A DNA stretch of 64,000 nucleotides from Streptomyces sp. NBC_00250 (GCF_036192275.1 NZ_CP108088.1:8418001-8482000), one strand, 5' to 3'. Shown: positions 53,291-62,176, counted from the first letter of the stretch. A program made the numbers and translations. The notes: generated from the sequence alone by a model not told the origin.

Positions 53291-55129
53291 ATGTCCGCTC
53301 TGACCACCGAGAACGGGGCCACGCCCGTCGCCGAGGAGCCCCCGGATACCGGCGCGCGGCACAAGCTGACCGCCGTCACCGGGCTTGCCGCGCTGTCGCT
53401 GGACGCGATGGCTTCGGTGGCGTACGGCCCCGAGGCCATCGTCCTCGTGCTCGCAGCGGCCGGCGGGTACGGCCTCGGATTCACGCTCCCCGTCACACTG
53501 GCCATCGCGGGCCTGCTGGCCGTCCTCGTGGCTTCGTACCGGCAGGTCATCGCCGCCTTCCCGGACGGCGGCGGCTCCTACGCGGTCGCCAAGACGCACC
53601 TCGGCCGCCGCACCAGCCTCGTGGCCGCCGGTTCCCTGGTCCTGGACTACGTCCTGAACGTGGCGGTGGCCGTGACGGCCGGAGTCGCCGCCCTCACGTC
53701 GGCGGTCCCCGAGCTCTACGGGGACCGCTTGTGGGTCTGCCTCGCGGTACTCGTCCTGATCACGGCGGTGAACTTGCGCGGGATCGTCGACTCGGCGCGC
53801 GCGTTCATCCTCCCGACCGCCGTGTTCATCGGCGCGATCCTCGTACTGATCGTCGTCGGCCTCTTCCGCGACGCGCCGGTCTCCACGGCCGCCTCGGACG
53901 GTCACGCCTCCGTCCTCGCCGACAACGCCACCACCGTGGGTGCCCTGCTGCTGCTCAAGGCGTTCGCCTCGGGCTGCTCGGCACTCACCGGCGTGGAGGC
54001 GATAGCGAACGCGGTGCCGTCGTTCCGCGCTCCCGCCGCCCGCCGGGCCATGCGCGCCGAGGTAGCGCTGGGCGCGCTGCTCGGCGTCATGCTGATCGGC
54101 CTGTCCGTGCTGATCTCCCGTTTCGGGCTCCAGCCGGTCGAGGGCGTCACCGTCCTCGCGCAGCTCGCCGACGCCTCTCTCGGTCACAACTGGGCTTTCT
54201 ATGTTGTTCAGTTCGCCACGATGGTGCTGCTCGCGCTGTCCGCGAACACGTCGTTCGGCGGTCTACCGGTTCTTCTGAAGCTGCTGGCCCGTGACAACTA
54301 TCTGCCGCACGTCTTCGGCCTGAAGGCGGACCGCCAGGTCCACCGTCACGGTGTCGTCTGGCTGGCTGTCGTCTCCGCCGCCTTGCTGGTGTTCTCCGGC
54401 GGCGACACCAACACCCTGGTGCCGCTCTTCGCGATCGGAGTCTTCGTCGGCTTCACCATCGCCCAGACCGGCATGGTCCTCCACTGGCGCCGCGAACGCG
54501 GACCCAGGTGGATGGCTAAGTCCCTGCTCAATGGTCTCGGCGCGGTCCTCACCGGTGTCTCCGCAGTCGTCGTGACAGCCACCAAGTTCCACGACGGTGC
54601 CTGGCTGATCGTGATCGCGCTGCCCGTCCTCGTCCTCGCCTTCGAGGCTGTCCACCGGGCGTACGGCCGGATCGGCGAGCGTCTCGGCGTCGGCCGGATC
54701 CCGGAGACCCCGCACCGCGAACGCTCCCTCGTCCTGGTGCCCGTCTCCTCCCTGACCCGCGTCACCAGCGAGGCCCTCACGGCCGCCGTCTCCCTCGGCG
54801 ACGAGGTCCGGGCCCTCACGGTCTGCCACTCGGACGCCGAGGACCTGGCGGCCACCGAGGCCCTCGAACGCGACTGGGCCCTGTGGAACCCGGGCGTTCC
54901 TCTCGTACGACTCCGCTCCGAGCGCCGCTCCCTCGGCCGGCCCATCACGGCGTACGTGCGCGACCTGGGGACGACGGAACCCGGCACCCGGGTCACCGTC
55001 CTCATCCCGGAGGCCGAACCCGAGCGCCTGTGGCTGCGCGCCCTGCAGAACCAGCGGGGCGCGGTCGTCGCCCACGCCGTGCGCCGCGACACGGACGCCG
55101 TCGTCTGCCGGCTCCGCTTCCGCTGCTGA
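53291..55129 (+). CDS. KimA-like potassium importer (APC superfamily)
   Basis: 612 residues from ATG 53291 (AAGGAG upstream), close to the 607 of Bacillus KimA. It matches KimA along its length: LSLDAMASVAYGPEAIVLVL, YRQVIAAFPDGGGSYAVAKT, LLLKAFASGCSALTGVEAIA, LSANTSFGGLPVLLKLLARD, VPLFAIGVFVGFTIAQTGMV, plus the C-terminal cytoplasmic domain (~470-612). KimA imports potassium with protons at high affinity and is inhibited by cyclic di-AMP in Firmicutes. I saw no convincing cyclic di-AMP riboswitch ahead of it. Confidence 0.85.
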   Translation: MSALTTENGATPVAEEPPDTGARHKLTAVTGLAALSLDAMASVAYGPEAIVLVLAAAGGYGLGFTLPVTLAIAGLLAVLVASYRQVIAAFPDGGGSYAVAKTHLGRRTSLVAAGSLVLDYVLNVAVAVTAGVAALTSAVPELYGDRLWVCLAVLVLITAVNLRGIVDSARAFILPTAVFIGAILVLIVVGLFRDAPVSTAASDGHASVLADNATTVGALLLLKAFASGCSALTGVEAIANAVPSFRAPAARRAMRAEVALGALLGVMLIGLSVLISRFGLQPVEGVTVLAQLADASLGHNWAFYVVQFATMVLLALSANTSFGGLPVLLKLLARDNYLPHVFGLKADRQVHRHGVVWLAVVSAALLVFSGGDTNTLVPLFAIGVFVGFTIAQTGMVLHWRRERGPRWMAKSLLNGLGAVLTGVSAVVVTATKFHDGAWLIVIALPVLVLAFEAVHRAYGRIGERLGVGRIPETPHRERSLVLVPVSSLTRVTSEALTAAVSLGDEVRALTVCHSDAEDLAATEALERDWALWNPGVPLVRLRSERRSLGRPITAYVRDLGTTEPGTRVTVLIPEAEPERLWLRALQNQRGAVVAHAVRRDTDAVVCRLRFRC

Positions 55130-55153
55130 CCGCGACCACGTCCTCGGAATCCG

Positions 55154-55172
55154 TCGTCAGAGATCCGTCAAG
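55154..55172 (+). promoter_or_regulatory. phased CGTCA repeat upstream of the sensor gene
   Basis: TCGTCAGAGATCCGTCAAG: two copies of (T/C)CGTCA spaced 11 bp. It agrees at 14 of 19 positions with the 52981-52999 site. It lies 90 bp before the DUF4118 gene, suggesting that the same regulator acts here. Confidence 0.5.
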
Positions 55173-55261
55173 GACTCCTCCGCCCGGTGCCCTCCACGCC
55201 GCACCGGGCGGAGGCTTGACGTGTAGGGGGCAGAGGGGGGCTGGATCCTGCGAGGTGGGTC

Positions 55262-56017
55262 ATGAGGATTCCGCTTCGGGACACGGCCGCCGTCGCCGCC
55301 GGAGTCCTGGCACCGTTCGCCGCGGCGCTCGTGCTGCTGCCGCTGCGGACCTCCGTCACGCACACCAATGCCGCGCTGCTGCTCGTCGTCGTGGTCGTCG
55401 CCGTGTCGGCCTTCGGCAACCGCTTCGCCGGCGCACTCGCAGCCTTGTCTGCGGCGGCGTGGTTCGACTTCTTCCTCACCGCGCCGTACCAGAGCTTCCA
55501 CATCCAGGAGCGCGCCGACATCGAGACGGCGGTCCTGCTCCTGCTCGTCGGCCTGATCGCGTCCCAACTGGCCGCATACGGACGAACGATGAAGCGCGTG
55601 GCCGTCACGGACGCCACGCACCTGGAGCGACTGCACGGCACCACCCGGCTGGCCCGCGTCAGTACGTCGTCCGACGACGTCGTCCGACGGGTGCGGGAGG
55701 AGCTGATGGAGGTGCTTGAGCTGAGGTCCTGCCGTTTCGAGTACGGCACGCTCATCGGGCGTCCGCCACGGCTCGACCCGGACGGGACGGTGAAGGTGGC
55801 CGACTGGATCTGGGACCTGGAGCGGCAGGGCTGGCCGGACGGTGAGATCGAACTGCGCGCGATCGTGCACGGCCGCTATCAGGGCCGCTTCATGCTGACC
55901 CCCGAACCAGGCTCCGCACCCCCGCCGTTGGAGGCACGCCTGGTCGCCGCGGATCTGGCCGCTCAGGCCGCCGCCGCGCTGGACGACGACAGCGTCAGTG
56001 CAGGCCCGAGATCGTGA
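55262..56017 (+). CDS. KdpD-type DUF4118 sensor protein without kinase
   Basis: 251 residues. Four membrane helices in the first ~105 residues form the DUF4118 module of KdpD (AALLLVVVVVAVSAFGNRFA, SAAAWFDFFLTAPYQSFHIQ, where the second is the family hallmark). A GAF-like cytoplasmic part follows (LMEVLELRSCRFEYGTLIGR). There is no histidine kinase domain; the protein ends with a short disordered tail. It may sense potassium or turgor and modulate a separate kinase. Downstream of the KimA-like gene, own operator at 55154. Its end overlaps the convergent gene at 55995. Confidence 0.8.
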   Translation: MRIPLRDTAAVAAGVLAPFAAALVLLPLRTSVTHTNAALLLVVVVVAVSAFGNRFAGALAALSAAAWFDFFLTAPYQSFHIQERADIETAVLLLLVGLIASQLAAYGRTMKRVAVTDATHLERLHGTTRLARVSTSSDDVVRRVREELMEVLELRSCRFEYGTLIGRPPRLDPDGTVKVADWIWDLERQGWPDGEIELRAIVHGRYQGRFMLTPEPGSAPPPLEARLVAADLAAQAAAALDDDSVSAGPRS

Positions 56018-56531
56018 AGACCGAGTGGGCGGTGTCCCGTTCGACGCGGTGGGCGAGCCGGCCGAGATCCCGCACGCCGGCCTTCAGGGTGCCGTTCTCC
56101 CGGGAGGTCCTCGCATCCGCTTCCAGGAGCAGCCAGAGTGGCGGGTTGGCGAGGAGGACGCGCAGTTCGACCTGGGCCCGGCCGCCCTCCGTATCGGTCA
56201 GCACGAGACGCTGCTCGATGCCGTCCGGCCAGCGGAGGGCGGCGAGCCGGTCGGTGCGCACGGTCGTCCGGGTCCACAGCGTCCGGACGGTCAGGCTGCC
56301 CGGCGCCGCGACGACCTTGGCGGGCAGCAGGACGACGAAGAGGATGACAGCCAGGCCGATCCACAGCAGCGTCGCGGGCAGGTTCAGACCGCCGTCGCAG
56401 GCGTCCACGGTCAGCGACACGGCCAGGAGCAGCCCGGCGCATCCGGTGGCGGACCGGGCATGGCCGGCCCACTCGCGATCCTGGACCGTGCGGTCCCCCG
56501 ACTCCGGTTGCAGGGTGAATCGTGGCTCCAT
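55995..56531 (-). CDS. two-helix membrane protein with PH-like domain
   Basis: 178 residues. Two membrane helices at ~30-75 (GCAGLLLAVSLTVDACDGG, LLWIGLAVILFVVLLPAKVV), then beta-rich sequence (GSLTVRTLWTRTTVRTDRLA, WPDGIEQRLVLTDTEGGRAQ) that resembles bacterial PH domains. Overlaps the 3' end of the DUF4118 gene tail-to-tail by 23 bp. Function unknown. Confidence 0.65.
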   Translation of the reverse strand: MEPRFTLQPESGDRTVQDREWAGHARSATGCAGLLLAVSLTVDACDGGLNLPATLLWIGLAVILFVVLLPAKVVAAPGSLTVRTLWTRTTVRTDRLAALRWPDGIEQRLVLTDTEGGRAQVELRVLLANPPLWLLLEADARTSRENGTLKAGVRDLGRLAHRVERDTAHSVFTISGLH

Positions 56532-56605
56532 GGAACGGACGCTAGAGCTGCTGCGTAACCCTGCCGGTCCGTCCTGGCGAGCTTCCTACGCGGCGTCGGC
56601 CACTT

Positions 56606-56821
56606 TTACGCGTGGCTGATGGGCCCGGCCACATGGTGGACGTATTCGTGGGTCAGCCGGAAGTCGGCGGTCCAGGCGAGCAGGCGGCTCGGGCGGTTGT
56701 CGCGGGAGCAGCTCCAGCTGGCGCGGTGGCCGCGGGCCGCGATGTCGGCGGTCAGTCCGGCGACGCAGGCCAGGGCCAGGTGTCGGCGGCGTTCGTCGGG
56801 CGCTGTGGCGCAGGCGACCAC
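56606..56821 (-). pseudogene. C-terminal remnant of a GNAT acetyltransferase
   Basis: Reads ACVAGLTADIAARGHRASWS then CSRDNRPSRLLAWTADFRLT and HEYVHHVAG. This is the end of a Streptomyces GNAT family (helix with NRPSRLLAWTAGFRL, last strand YVHY). The acetyl-CoA-binding part is absent upstream, so it is a fragment; a GTG at 56821 could still start a 71-residue peptide. Confidence 0.5.
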
Positions 56822-56947
56822 CTGAGGCCCATGATCCGGCGAGGACGGGAACGCGGACGAGGGCGGCGTACGCCGACGTGGTGTCGGGTCACGCCGCCCT
56901 CGGGCGGGATGGGCTACGGGCGTCGGCCCGTGTGTTCATGTTCCGGG

Positions 56948-57733
56948 TCACTTGGGGTCGCGGTTGAACACCGCCTTGGACCAGAAGTAGCCGAGGGTGG
57001 CGAGGGCGAGGCACCAGGCGAGGGCGAGCCAGCCGTTGTGGCCGATCTCGGTGCCCAGGAGCAGGCCTCGGAGGGTTTCGATGGCGGGGGTGAAGGGCTG
57101 GTACTGGGCGATGGGCTGGAACCAGCCGGGCATCTGGTCGACGGGGACGAAGGTGCTGGAGATGAGCGGGAGGAAGATCAGCGGCATCGCGTTGTTGCTG
57201 GCGGCCTCGGCGTTCGGGCTGACCATGCCCATGCCGACGGCGATCCAGGTCAGGGCGAGGGCGAAGAGAACCAGGAGGCCGAAGGCCGCCAGCCACTCGA
57301 CCGCGGTGGCGTCGGTGGAGCGGAAGCCGATCGCCACGCCGACGGCGCCGACGAGGACGACGCTGATCACGGACTGGATGACGCTGCCGATGACGTGGCC
57401 GGTGATGACGGAGCCGCGGTGGATGGCCATGGTCCGGAAGCGGGCGATGATGCCCTCGGTCATGTCGGTGGAGACGGAGACCGCCGTGCCGATCGTGGTC
57501 GAGCCGATGGTCATGAGGAGGAGGCCGGGGACGAGGTAGGCGATGTAGTCGGAGCGGTCGCCGCCGCCGATGCCCGCGCTCATCGTGTCGCCGAAGATGT
57601 AGACGAACAGCAGCAGGAGCATGATCGGGGTGAGCAGCAGGTTCAGGGTGAGGGAGGGGTAGCGCCGGGCGCGCAGGAGGTTGCGGCGCAGCATGGTGGA
57701 CGTGTCGCGGGCGGCGAGCGAGAGCGAGCTCAT
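56948..57733 (-). CDS. ABC transporter permease (drug-export type)
   Basis: 261 residues from ATG 57733, overlapping the ATPase stop. Six membrane helices (SLTLNLLLTPIMLLLLFVYI, YLVPGLLLMTIGSTTIGTAV, SVIQSVISVVLVGAVGVAI, LLVLFALALTWIAVGMGMVS, and two more). This matches ABC-2 type permeases such as DrrB. With its ATPase it would export a hydrophobic drug or lipid. Confidence 0.88.
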   Translation of the reverse strand: MSSLSLAARDTSTMLRRNLLRARRYPSLTLNLLLTPIMLLLLFVYIFGDTMSAGIGGGDRSDYIAYLVPGLLLMTIGSTTIGTAVSVSTDMTEGIIARFRTMAIHRGSVITGHVIGSVIQSVISVVLVGAVGVAIGFRSTDATAVEWLAAFGLLVLFALALTWIAVGMGMVSPNAEAASNNAMPLIFLPLISSTFVPVDQMPGWFQPIAQYQPFTPAIETLRGLLLGTEIGHNGWLALAWCLALATLGYFWSKAVFNRDPK

Positions 57734-58680
57734 CGGACGGACTCCTTGGACTGGGTGGGGACGGTGGCGGTGAGGGCGAAGAAGACGTCGTCCAGGTCGG
57801 GGGTGTGGACCGTGAGTTCGTCGGCTTCGATGCCGGCCGTGTCCAGCCGGTCGAGGATGGTGCGCAGTTCGCGCTGGCTGCCGTCGCTCGGCAGTTGCAG
57901 TGCCAGGGCCTCGTCGTCGCGGGTCGCATCCGTGAGGGTGGATGCGGCGCTCTGATACGCGGTCGGGTCGGAGAACCGGAGGCGGATGTGCCCGCCGGGG
58001 ATCAGGCGCTTGAGTTCCTCCGCCGTTCCCTCGGCGGCGATCTTGCCGTTGTTGAGGACGGCGATGCGGTCGGCGAGCTGGTCGGCCTCCTCCAGGTACT
58101 GGGTGGTGAGGAAGACCGTCACCCCGCCGGTGACGAGTTCGCGGATGATCTGCCACATGTTGTGGCGGGAGCGGGGGTCCAGGCCGGTGGTCGGCTCGTC
58201 GAGGAAGATGATCCTGGGGTTGCCGACCAGAGTCATCGCGATGTCCAGGCGGCGCTTCATGCCGCCGGAGTAGGTCGACGCGGGCTTCCTCGCCGCCTCG
58301 GTCAGGTCGAAACGCTCCAGGAGTTCGGCGGTGACCCGGCGGCCCTCCTTCTTGGACAGGCGGTTCAGGTCCGCCATCAGGAGCATGTTCTCCTCGCCGG
58401 TGATCAGACCGTCGACGGCCGAGAACTGGCCGGTGACACCGATCGCGGCGCGCACGGCCTGCGGGGCGGTGGCGAGTTCGTGGCCCGCCACCGTCACCTG
58501 GCCGGCGTCGGCGGTGATGAGCGTGGACAGGATCTTCACGGCGGTGGTCTTGCCCGCGCCGTTCGGGCCGAGGAGGGCGAAGACCGAGCCTTCGGGGACG
58601 GTCAGGTCGATGCCGTCGAGGACGGTCTTGTCGCCGTAGGACTTGCGCAGCCCGTTCGCTGCGATGGCCTGGGTGGTCAT
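57730..58680 (-). CDS. ABC transporter ATPase (DrrA-like)
   Basis: 316 residues. Walker A LLGPNGAGKTTAVKIL (~38), signature YSGGMKRRLDIAMTL (~138), Walker B IIFLDEPTTGLDPRSRH (~158) and the switch His in FLTTQYLEEADQL. The C-terminal ~80 residues are the extension common to daunorubicin-resistance ATPases. Stop overlaps the permease start; 42 bp after the DUF4097 gene. Confidence 0.9.
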   Translation of the reverse strand: MTTQAIAANGLRKSYGDKTVLDGIDLTVPEGSVFALLGPNGAGKTTAVKILSTLITADAGQVTVAGHELATAPQAVRAAIGVTGQFSAVDGLITGEENMLLMADLNRLSKKEGRRVTAELLERFDLTEAARKPASTYSGGMKRRLDIAMTLVGNPRIIFLDEPTTGLDPRSRHNMWQIIRELVTGGVTVFLTTQYLEEADQLADRIAVLNNGKIAAEGTAEELKRLIPGGHIRLRFSDPTAYQSAASTLTDATRDDEALALQLPSDGSQRELRTILDRLDTAGIEADELTVHTPDLDDVFFALTATVPTQSKESVR

Positions 58681-58722
58681 GTGAGGTGCTCCTTCGGGGG
58701 CTGCGCGTCGGGCGGGATGGCG

Positions 58723-59388
58723 TTACAGGCTGCGGGCGGTGATGTCGCCGTAGGCGGTGGTGGCGCGGATGGTCAGGGCGGGAGTGCCGTCGTTCTTCAG
58801 GGAGTTGGTGACGCGGCCGTAGACGGTGCCGGCGTCGAGGGTGGCGGAGACGCCGGTGGCGGCGCCGACGGTGATGTCGCCCTTCTGGGTGGTCAGGGCG
58901 AGCGTGCCGCGGGTGGCCTCGGTGATGCGGATGTCGCCGCGGGCGGCGGTGATCTCGGCGGAGCCGGTGAGGCGGCCGACCTGGACGTCGCCGTCGGTGG
59001 CGGTGAGGGTCAGGTTCGCGGCCTCCTCGATCGTGATCTCCCCGTACGCGCCCTGGAAGGTGACGTCGCCGAGGCGTCCGACGGAGCGGAGTTCGGTGGC
59101 GGCGGCCTGGGCCTCGACGCGGGATCCGGCGGGGAGCTGGACCGTCACCTCGATGGAGCCGGTGTTGCCGAGGACGTTGTTCTTCGGCTTGGGGACCTCG
59201 ATGCGCAGGACGCCGTCGGTGTAGGTGACTTCGGTCTGCTCGGCCGTCTTGACGTCGCGGCTCTTGGAGGGGTCGGCGGGGAGGATCTCGACGGTGGTGT
59301 CGGCGCGGTCGGCGGCGATGAGGCGGATGCGTCCGGCGGGGACGGCGAGGGTGGTGACGATGGCGGTGGCGGTGTCGAACTTCTGCAT
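58723..59388 (-). CDS. DUF4097 beta-repeat protein
   Basis: 221 residues from ATG 59388 (GAAGGAG upstream). Regular beta-strand repeats with GDI/GDV turns (RLGDVTFQGAYGEITIEEAA, ATDGDVQVGRLTGSAEITAA, GDIRITEA, GDITVGAA, YGDITARSL) typify the DUF4097/DUF4098 beta-helix. No signal peptide, so probably cytoplasmic. It heads the operon of the DrrAB-like exporter; such proteins often accompany ABC exporters, role unknown. Confidence 0.85.
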   Translation of the reverse strand: MQKFDTATAIVTTLAVPAGRIRLIAADRADTTVEILPADPSKSRDVKTAEQTEVTYTDGVLRIEVPKPKNNVLGNTGSIEVTVQLPAGSRVEAQAAATELRSVGRLGDVTFQGAYGEITIEEAANLTLTATDGDVQVGRLTGSAEITAARGDIRITEATRGTLALTTQKGDITVGAATGVSATLDAGTVYGRVTNSLKNDGTPALTIRATTAYGDITARSL

Positions 59389-59596
59389 GGCGCTTACTCC
59401 TTCTTCATAGCGGGCGGTTGTTCGCCTCGCTGTTTCCGATGAAGGAAAAGCTACGTTGCGTTCGAAGCTCCGGCAAGCACTTCATCGCGTGAAAATGCTA
59501 TTGCCGCAGGCCAGTTGCAGGATTTCATTGCAATGGTTCTGGATCTAACGCAACAGCACTCCAGTGATGCGTTGCAATGGAATGGAGGTGAACGCT

Positions 59597-59677
59597 ATGG
59601 CGAGGCTGTCGCGGACGCGAAATGCGTACATCTACAGGGTCATCGGCCTCCCGGAGGGGCGCGAGCCGATCCGGTGA
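59597..59677 (+). CDS. possible 26-residue peptide upstream of the hydrolase region
   Basis: ATG 59597 with GGAGGTG 7 nt upstream reads MARLSRTRNAYIYRVIGLPE then GREPIR and stops. It is either a tiny peptide, a leader, or the surviving start of a regulator once divergent from the DUF4097 operon. The 200 bp before it include several TTGCAATG-like words (59531-59580), possible operator for the exporter operon. Confidence 0.3.
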   Translation: MARLSRTRNAYIYRVIGLPEGREPIR

Positions 59678-59874
59678 GAGGAGGCGCGCCGAAGCGGCCC
59701 CGGCCGCCCCGCCGCTGAAGGCCCCTCGACTACCTATCGTTGAGCGATCCGGCCGAGCGCATGAGCATGGTGCAGATGTCGCCGTCCGTGTAGGTGTCCG
59801 GGGGTCATCAAATCGTCGTCAGGATGGTGGTGCTGACTGTCCCCGCGCTGTCCGCACCCCATAGCCTGCGAGCC

Positions 59875-60222
59875 GTGGGTACTTCTCGCCGCCGGTACCT
59901 CCGGCCTTCCCCCCTGGCAGCGCCGTTCGCCGTCCTGTTTGCCGCCGGATACTCGTGGAGTCGGCGGGCTCGCCGGTACGACGGAGAGTTCGAGACGTCA
60001 CCACGTCCCCGCTCGCTCATCGAGACGAGCACCGTCCACCGGCTGGTGCCTGACGCGCAGGCCGGACGTGAGGGAGCGGGCAGCCGCGCCTGGGACGGCC
60101 GAGGGGAGCCGAACCGATCCGAGGTTCTGTCGACCTTCGTCCGCGACACCCTTGACGGGGCTCGTCCGCCCTTCATCAGGCCCCGCGACAACGCCGGCCG
60201 GGACTGCGAGGCGGCGCGATGA
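59875..60222 (+). CDS. uncertain hypothetical protein
   Basis: 115 residues from GTG 59875 (frame open from 59794). One hydrophobic stretch (LAAPFAVLFAAGYSW) and otherwise Arg/Ser/Gly-rich sequence. The main support is that its TGA overlaps the ATG of the hydrolase gene (ATGA). Composition alone would not convince me; it could be chance. Confidence 0.3.
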   Translation: MGTSRRRYLRPSPLAAPFAVLFAAGYSWSRRARRYDGEFETSPRPRSLIETSTVHRLVPDAQAGREGAGSRAWDGRGEPNRSEVLSTFVRDTLDGARPPFIRPRDNAGRDCEAAR

Positions 60223-61094
60223 GCCGCGACGTCGAGGGGACGGGTTCGATCTACCGCACCGTTGCCGGACGGGAACACATCCGCCGATGGTGCCTCGCGC
60301 AGCTGGAGGCCTGGCCGGTGGCGCACGGCCGGATGACCGTCACCGCCATGGGCGCGGAGACCCATCTGGTCACCGCCGGCAGTGGCGCGACGACCGTGGT
60401 GTTCGTCCCGGGCACCAACTTCAACGCCGCGGCCTCCCTGCCTCTCGCCGGCGCCCTGGTCGACGCGGGACACCGCGTCGTGCTCGTGGACGTTCCGGGG
60501 CAGCCGGGTCTCAGTTCAGGTGAACGAGGGCTCTCAGGCGGCCGGTTGTCCTGGTACGGCGCATGGCTGAGCGTCGTCGTCGAGCACGCCTGCGCCGGGC
60601 CCGTCGTGGTGATGGGCCACTCCTTCGGTGCCGCGATCGCCCTCTCCAGCGCCTCGCCGCGCATCGACCGCCTCGTCCTGGCCTCCCCCGGCGGCCTCAC
60701 GAAACTGCGACTGACGCCCGGAGTCCTGGCCGCCTCCGCCGCATGGTTCCTGCGGCCGGCCCCGGCGCACAGCGCCCGGCTCCTGAGAGCCATGCACGGT
60801 CCGGGCCACCTGCCGCGCGGGGCACTGGTCGAGTGGATGACGCTCGTCTCCCGACATGCCCGCTCCAGCGGAGCACCCGGCGCGGCAGAGCTTCCGGCGC
60901 GGCCCGTTCCCCGGCTGGTCGTCAACGGGTCGCACGACGTCTTCCTGCCGCTGAACCGACTCCGCCCGGCGGCACGCACCAGGCTCGGCATCGACCTGGA
61001 CGTCGTCGACGGCGCCGGGCATCTCGTGGTCGAGGAGCATCCCGCGGCGCTGGCCGCCCTGGTCGGCGGCCGATGGCCCCACGCTGACGGGTGA
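60219..61094 (+). CDS. alpha/beta hydrolase
   Basis: 291 residues. Nucleophile elbow VVMGHSFGAAIALS (Ser ~133), oxyanion region VFVPGTNFNAAASLPLAGAL, acid in VVNGSHDVFLPLNRL (Asp ~235) and catalytic His in VVDGAGHLVVEEHP (~268): a complete triad. A small cap lies between (~160-215). Esterase or lipase-like activity on an unknown substrate. Between it and 61337 I see no gene. Confidence 0.85.
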   Translation: MSRDVEGTGSIYRTVAGREHIRRWCLAQLEAWPVAHGRMTVTAMGAETHLVTAGSGATTVVFVPGTNFNAAASLPLAGALVDAGHRVVLVDVPGQPGLSSGERGLSGGRLSWYGAWLSVVVEHACAGPVVVMGHSFGAAIALSSASPRIDRLVLASPGGLTKLRLTPGVLAASAAWFLRPAPAHSARLLRAMHGPGHLPRGALVEWMTLVSRHARSSGAPGAAELPARPVPRLVVNGSHDVFLPLNRLRPAARTRLGIDLDVVDGAGHLVVEEHPAALAALVGGRWPHADG

Positions 61095-61337
61095 GAGCGG
61101 CGGGGTGAGGGAGGTGAGGCGGCGATGACCGGAGAAGCGGGGGTCGTCGCGGCGGCGTTCCTCGGACTACCGGCGGCGGTGAGCCGGGCCGGACGCGAGG
61201 CCCGTCTGGTGTCGTGATCACGCTGGACCTGCGAGGTCCACCGGTTCCCGCCGCGAACCCGCTACGGCAAACGGGCCCACGTCGCCGTAGTCCACCTGTG
61301 GCTTCGACCGTGATCCGCCGGGAGCAGAAGCCGACCG

Positions 61338-61778
61338 CTACTCGACGGTGATGTCTTCGTAGGTGATCGTCACCTGTTCCGTGGCGACCCCGGACTCGCC
61401 GCCTCCCAGCTGCGGCCCCTCCCAACGGGACGCCCAGGCATTGCTGAGGTGAATGCGGCGGACGGTCTGCTTCTTCGCATCCTTCAACGCGATGGTGATG
61501 TTCTGTCGCGCGGCGTCGAGGTCGGCGTTGACCAGGGTGGCCTTGATCCAGTCGGTGAACGCGGTGCTCTTGTCCATGCCGCGGGTGATCGTGATCTCAC
61601 CGGTCTTGCGCGCCCCCGGCTGCTTGCGAATGAGCAGTTCCCCGGTCGGTGAGACCTGCCGGACCTCCACCACGTCCTGCTCCAGCTGAAGTCCCGAGAC
61701 GCTCTGGACGGTCTCGACCTGGAACTTGCCCAACTCGATGGCGAAGGTGCTGCTGCTGAAGCTGTCACCGGTCAACAC
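61338..61778 (-). CDS. phage/contractile-injection tail tube-like protein
   Basis: 146 residues. Matches the T4 gp19/Afp1 tube family: FAIELGKFQVETVQSVSGLQ (the VSGL motif), GARKTGEITITRGMDKSTAF then TDWIKATL, and a final beta strand (EQVTITYEDITVE). Tube subunits normally stack into the inner tube of contractile tails and extracellular injection systems. No sheath, baseplate or ATPase gene is nearby in the window, so this copy is an orphan. Confidence 0.75.
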   Translation of the reverse strand: MLTGDSFSSSTFAIELGKFQVETVQSVSGLQLEQDVVEVRQVSPTGELLIRKQPGARKTGEITITRGMDKSTAFTDWIKATLVNADLDAARQNITIALKDAKKQTVRRIHLSNAWASRWEGPQLGGGESGVATEQVTITYEDITVE

Positions 61779-62010
61779 GATGTATGCCTCCCACTGCTCA
61801 TCGCTGAATGGCCGACGGTCGTCTCCTCCGGCCGCTTGCGTGTGCCTAACGCCATGATCGGTAGGAGGTCACGTGATTCGCCGTACACGCGCTCGGTCCT
61901 GCGGATTCTCCTTGTGGCCTCGCCGCCGGCGGCATTGCGGCGATCACCCGTGGCCGGGTGTGCGGACCGTGGACACGCGGCCGTGAGCGCGCCCTCGCCG
62001 GCTCACAGTC

Positions 62011-62060
62011 GCGTAAGTACTGCGTCAGAGCCACGTACGGCGACGTCAGAATCGCGTCAG
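62011..62060 (+). promoter_or_regulatory. array of 11-bp-phased GCGTCA-like repeats
   Basis: GCGTAAG at 62011, GCGTCAG at 62022, ACGTACG at 62033, ACGTCAG at 62043 and GCGTCAG at 62054: five units spaced 11, 11, 10 and 11 bp. GCGTAAG followed 11 bp later by GCGTCA is also seen at 52945-52961. The array lies about 120 bp before the universal stress protein gene. Best read as a multi-site operator for an OmpR-family regulator. Confidence 0.6.
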
Positions 62061-62176
62061 TGGAACCGCCCCGGCCTCCCTCCCCACGGCGTAATGGGTG
62101 CCGTGCCGAACGCCGAATTGCGGAAGGCGCGGAAATACCGCGGGGAGCGCCGCGACGCGAAACGAAGGGGGAGGCA

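Noticed and set aside
57805..59442. A 545-codon plus-strand frame
   Set aside because: Antisense to the ABC ATPase and DUF4097 genes; Gly/Asp/Val-rich shadow.
61095..61337. A 30-codon frame starting near ATG 61124
   Set aside because: Poor spacing from the GGAGGT-like site and no protein character; treated as non-coding.
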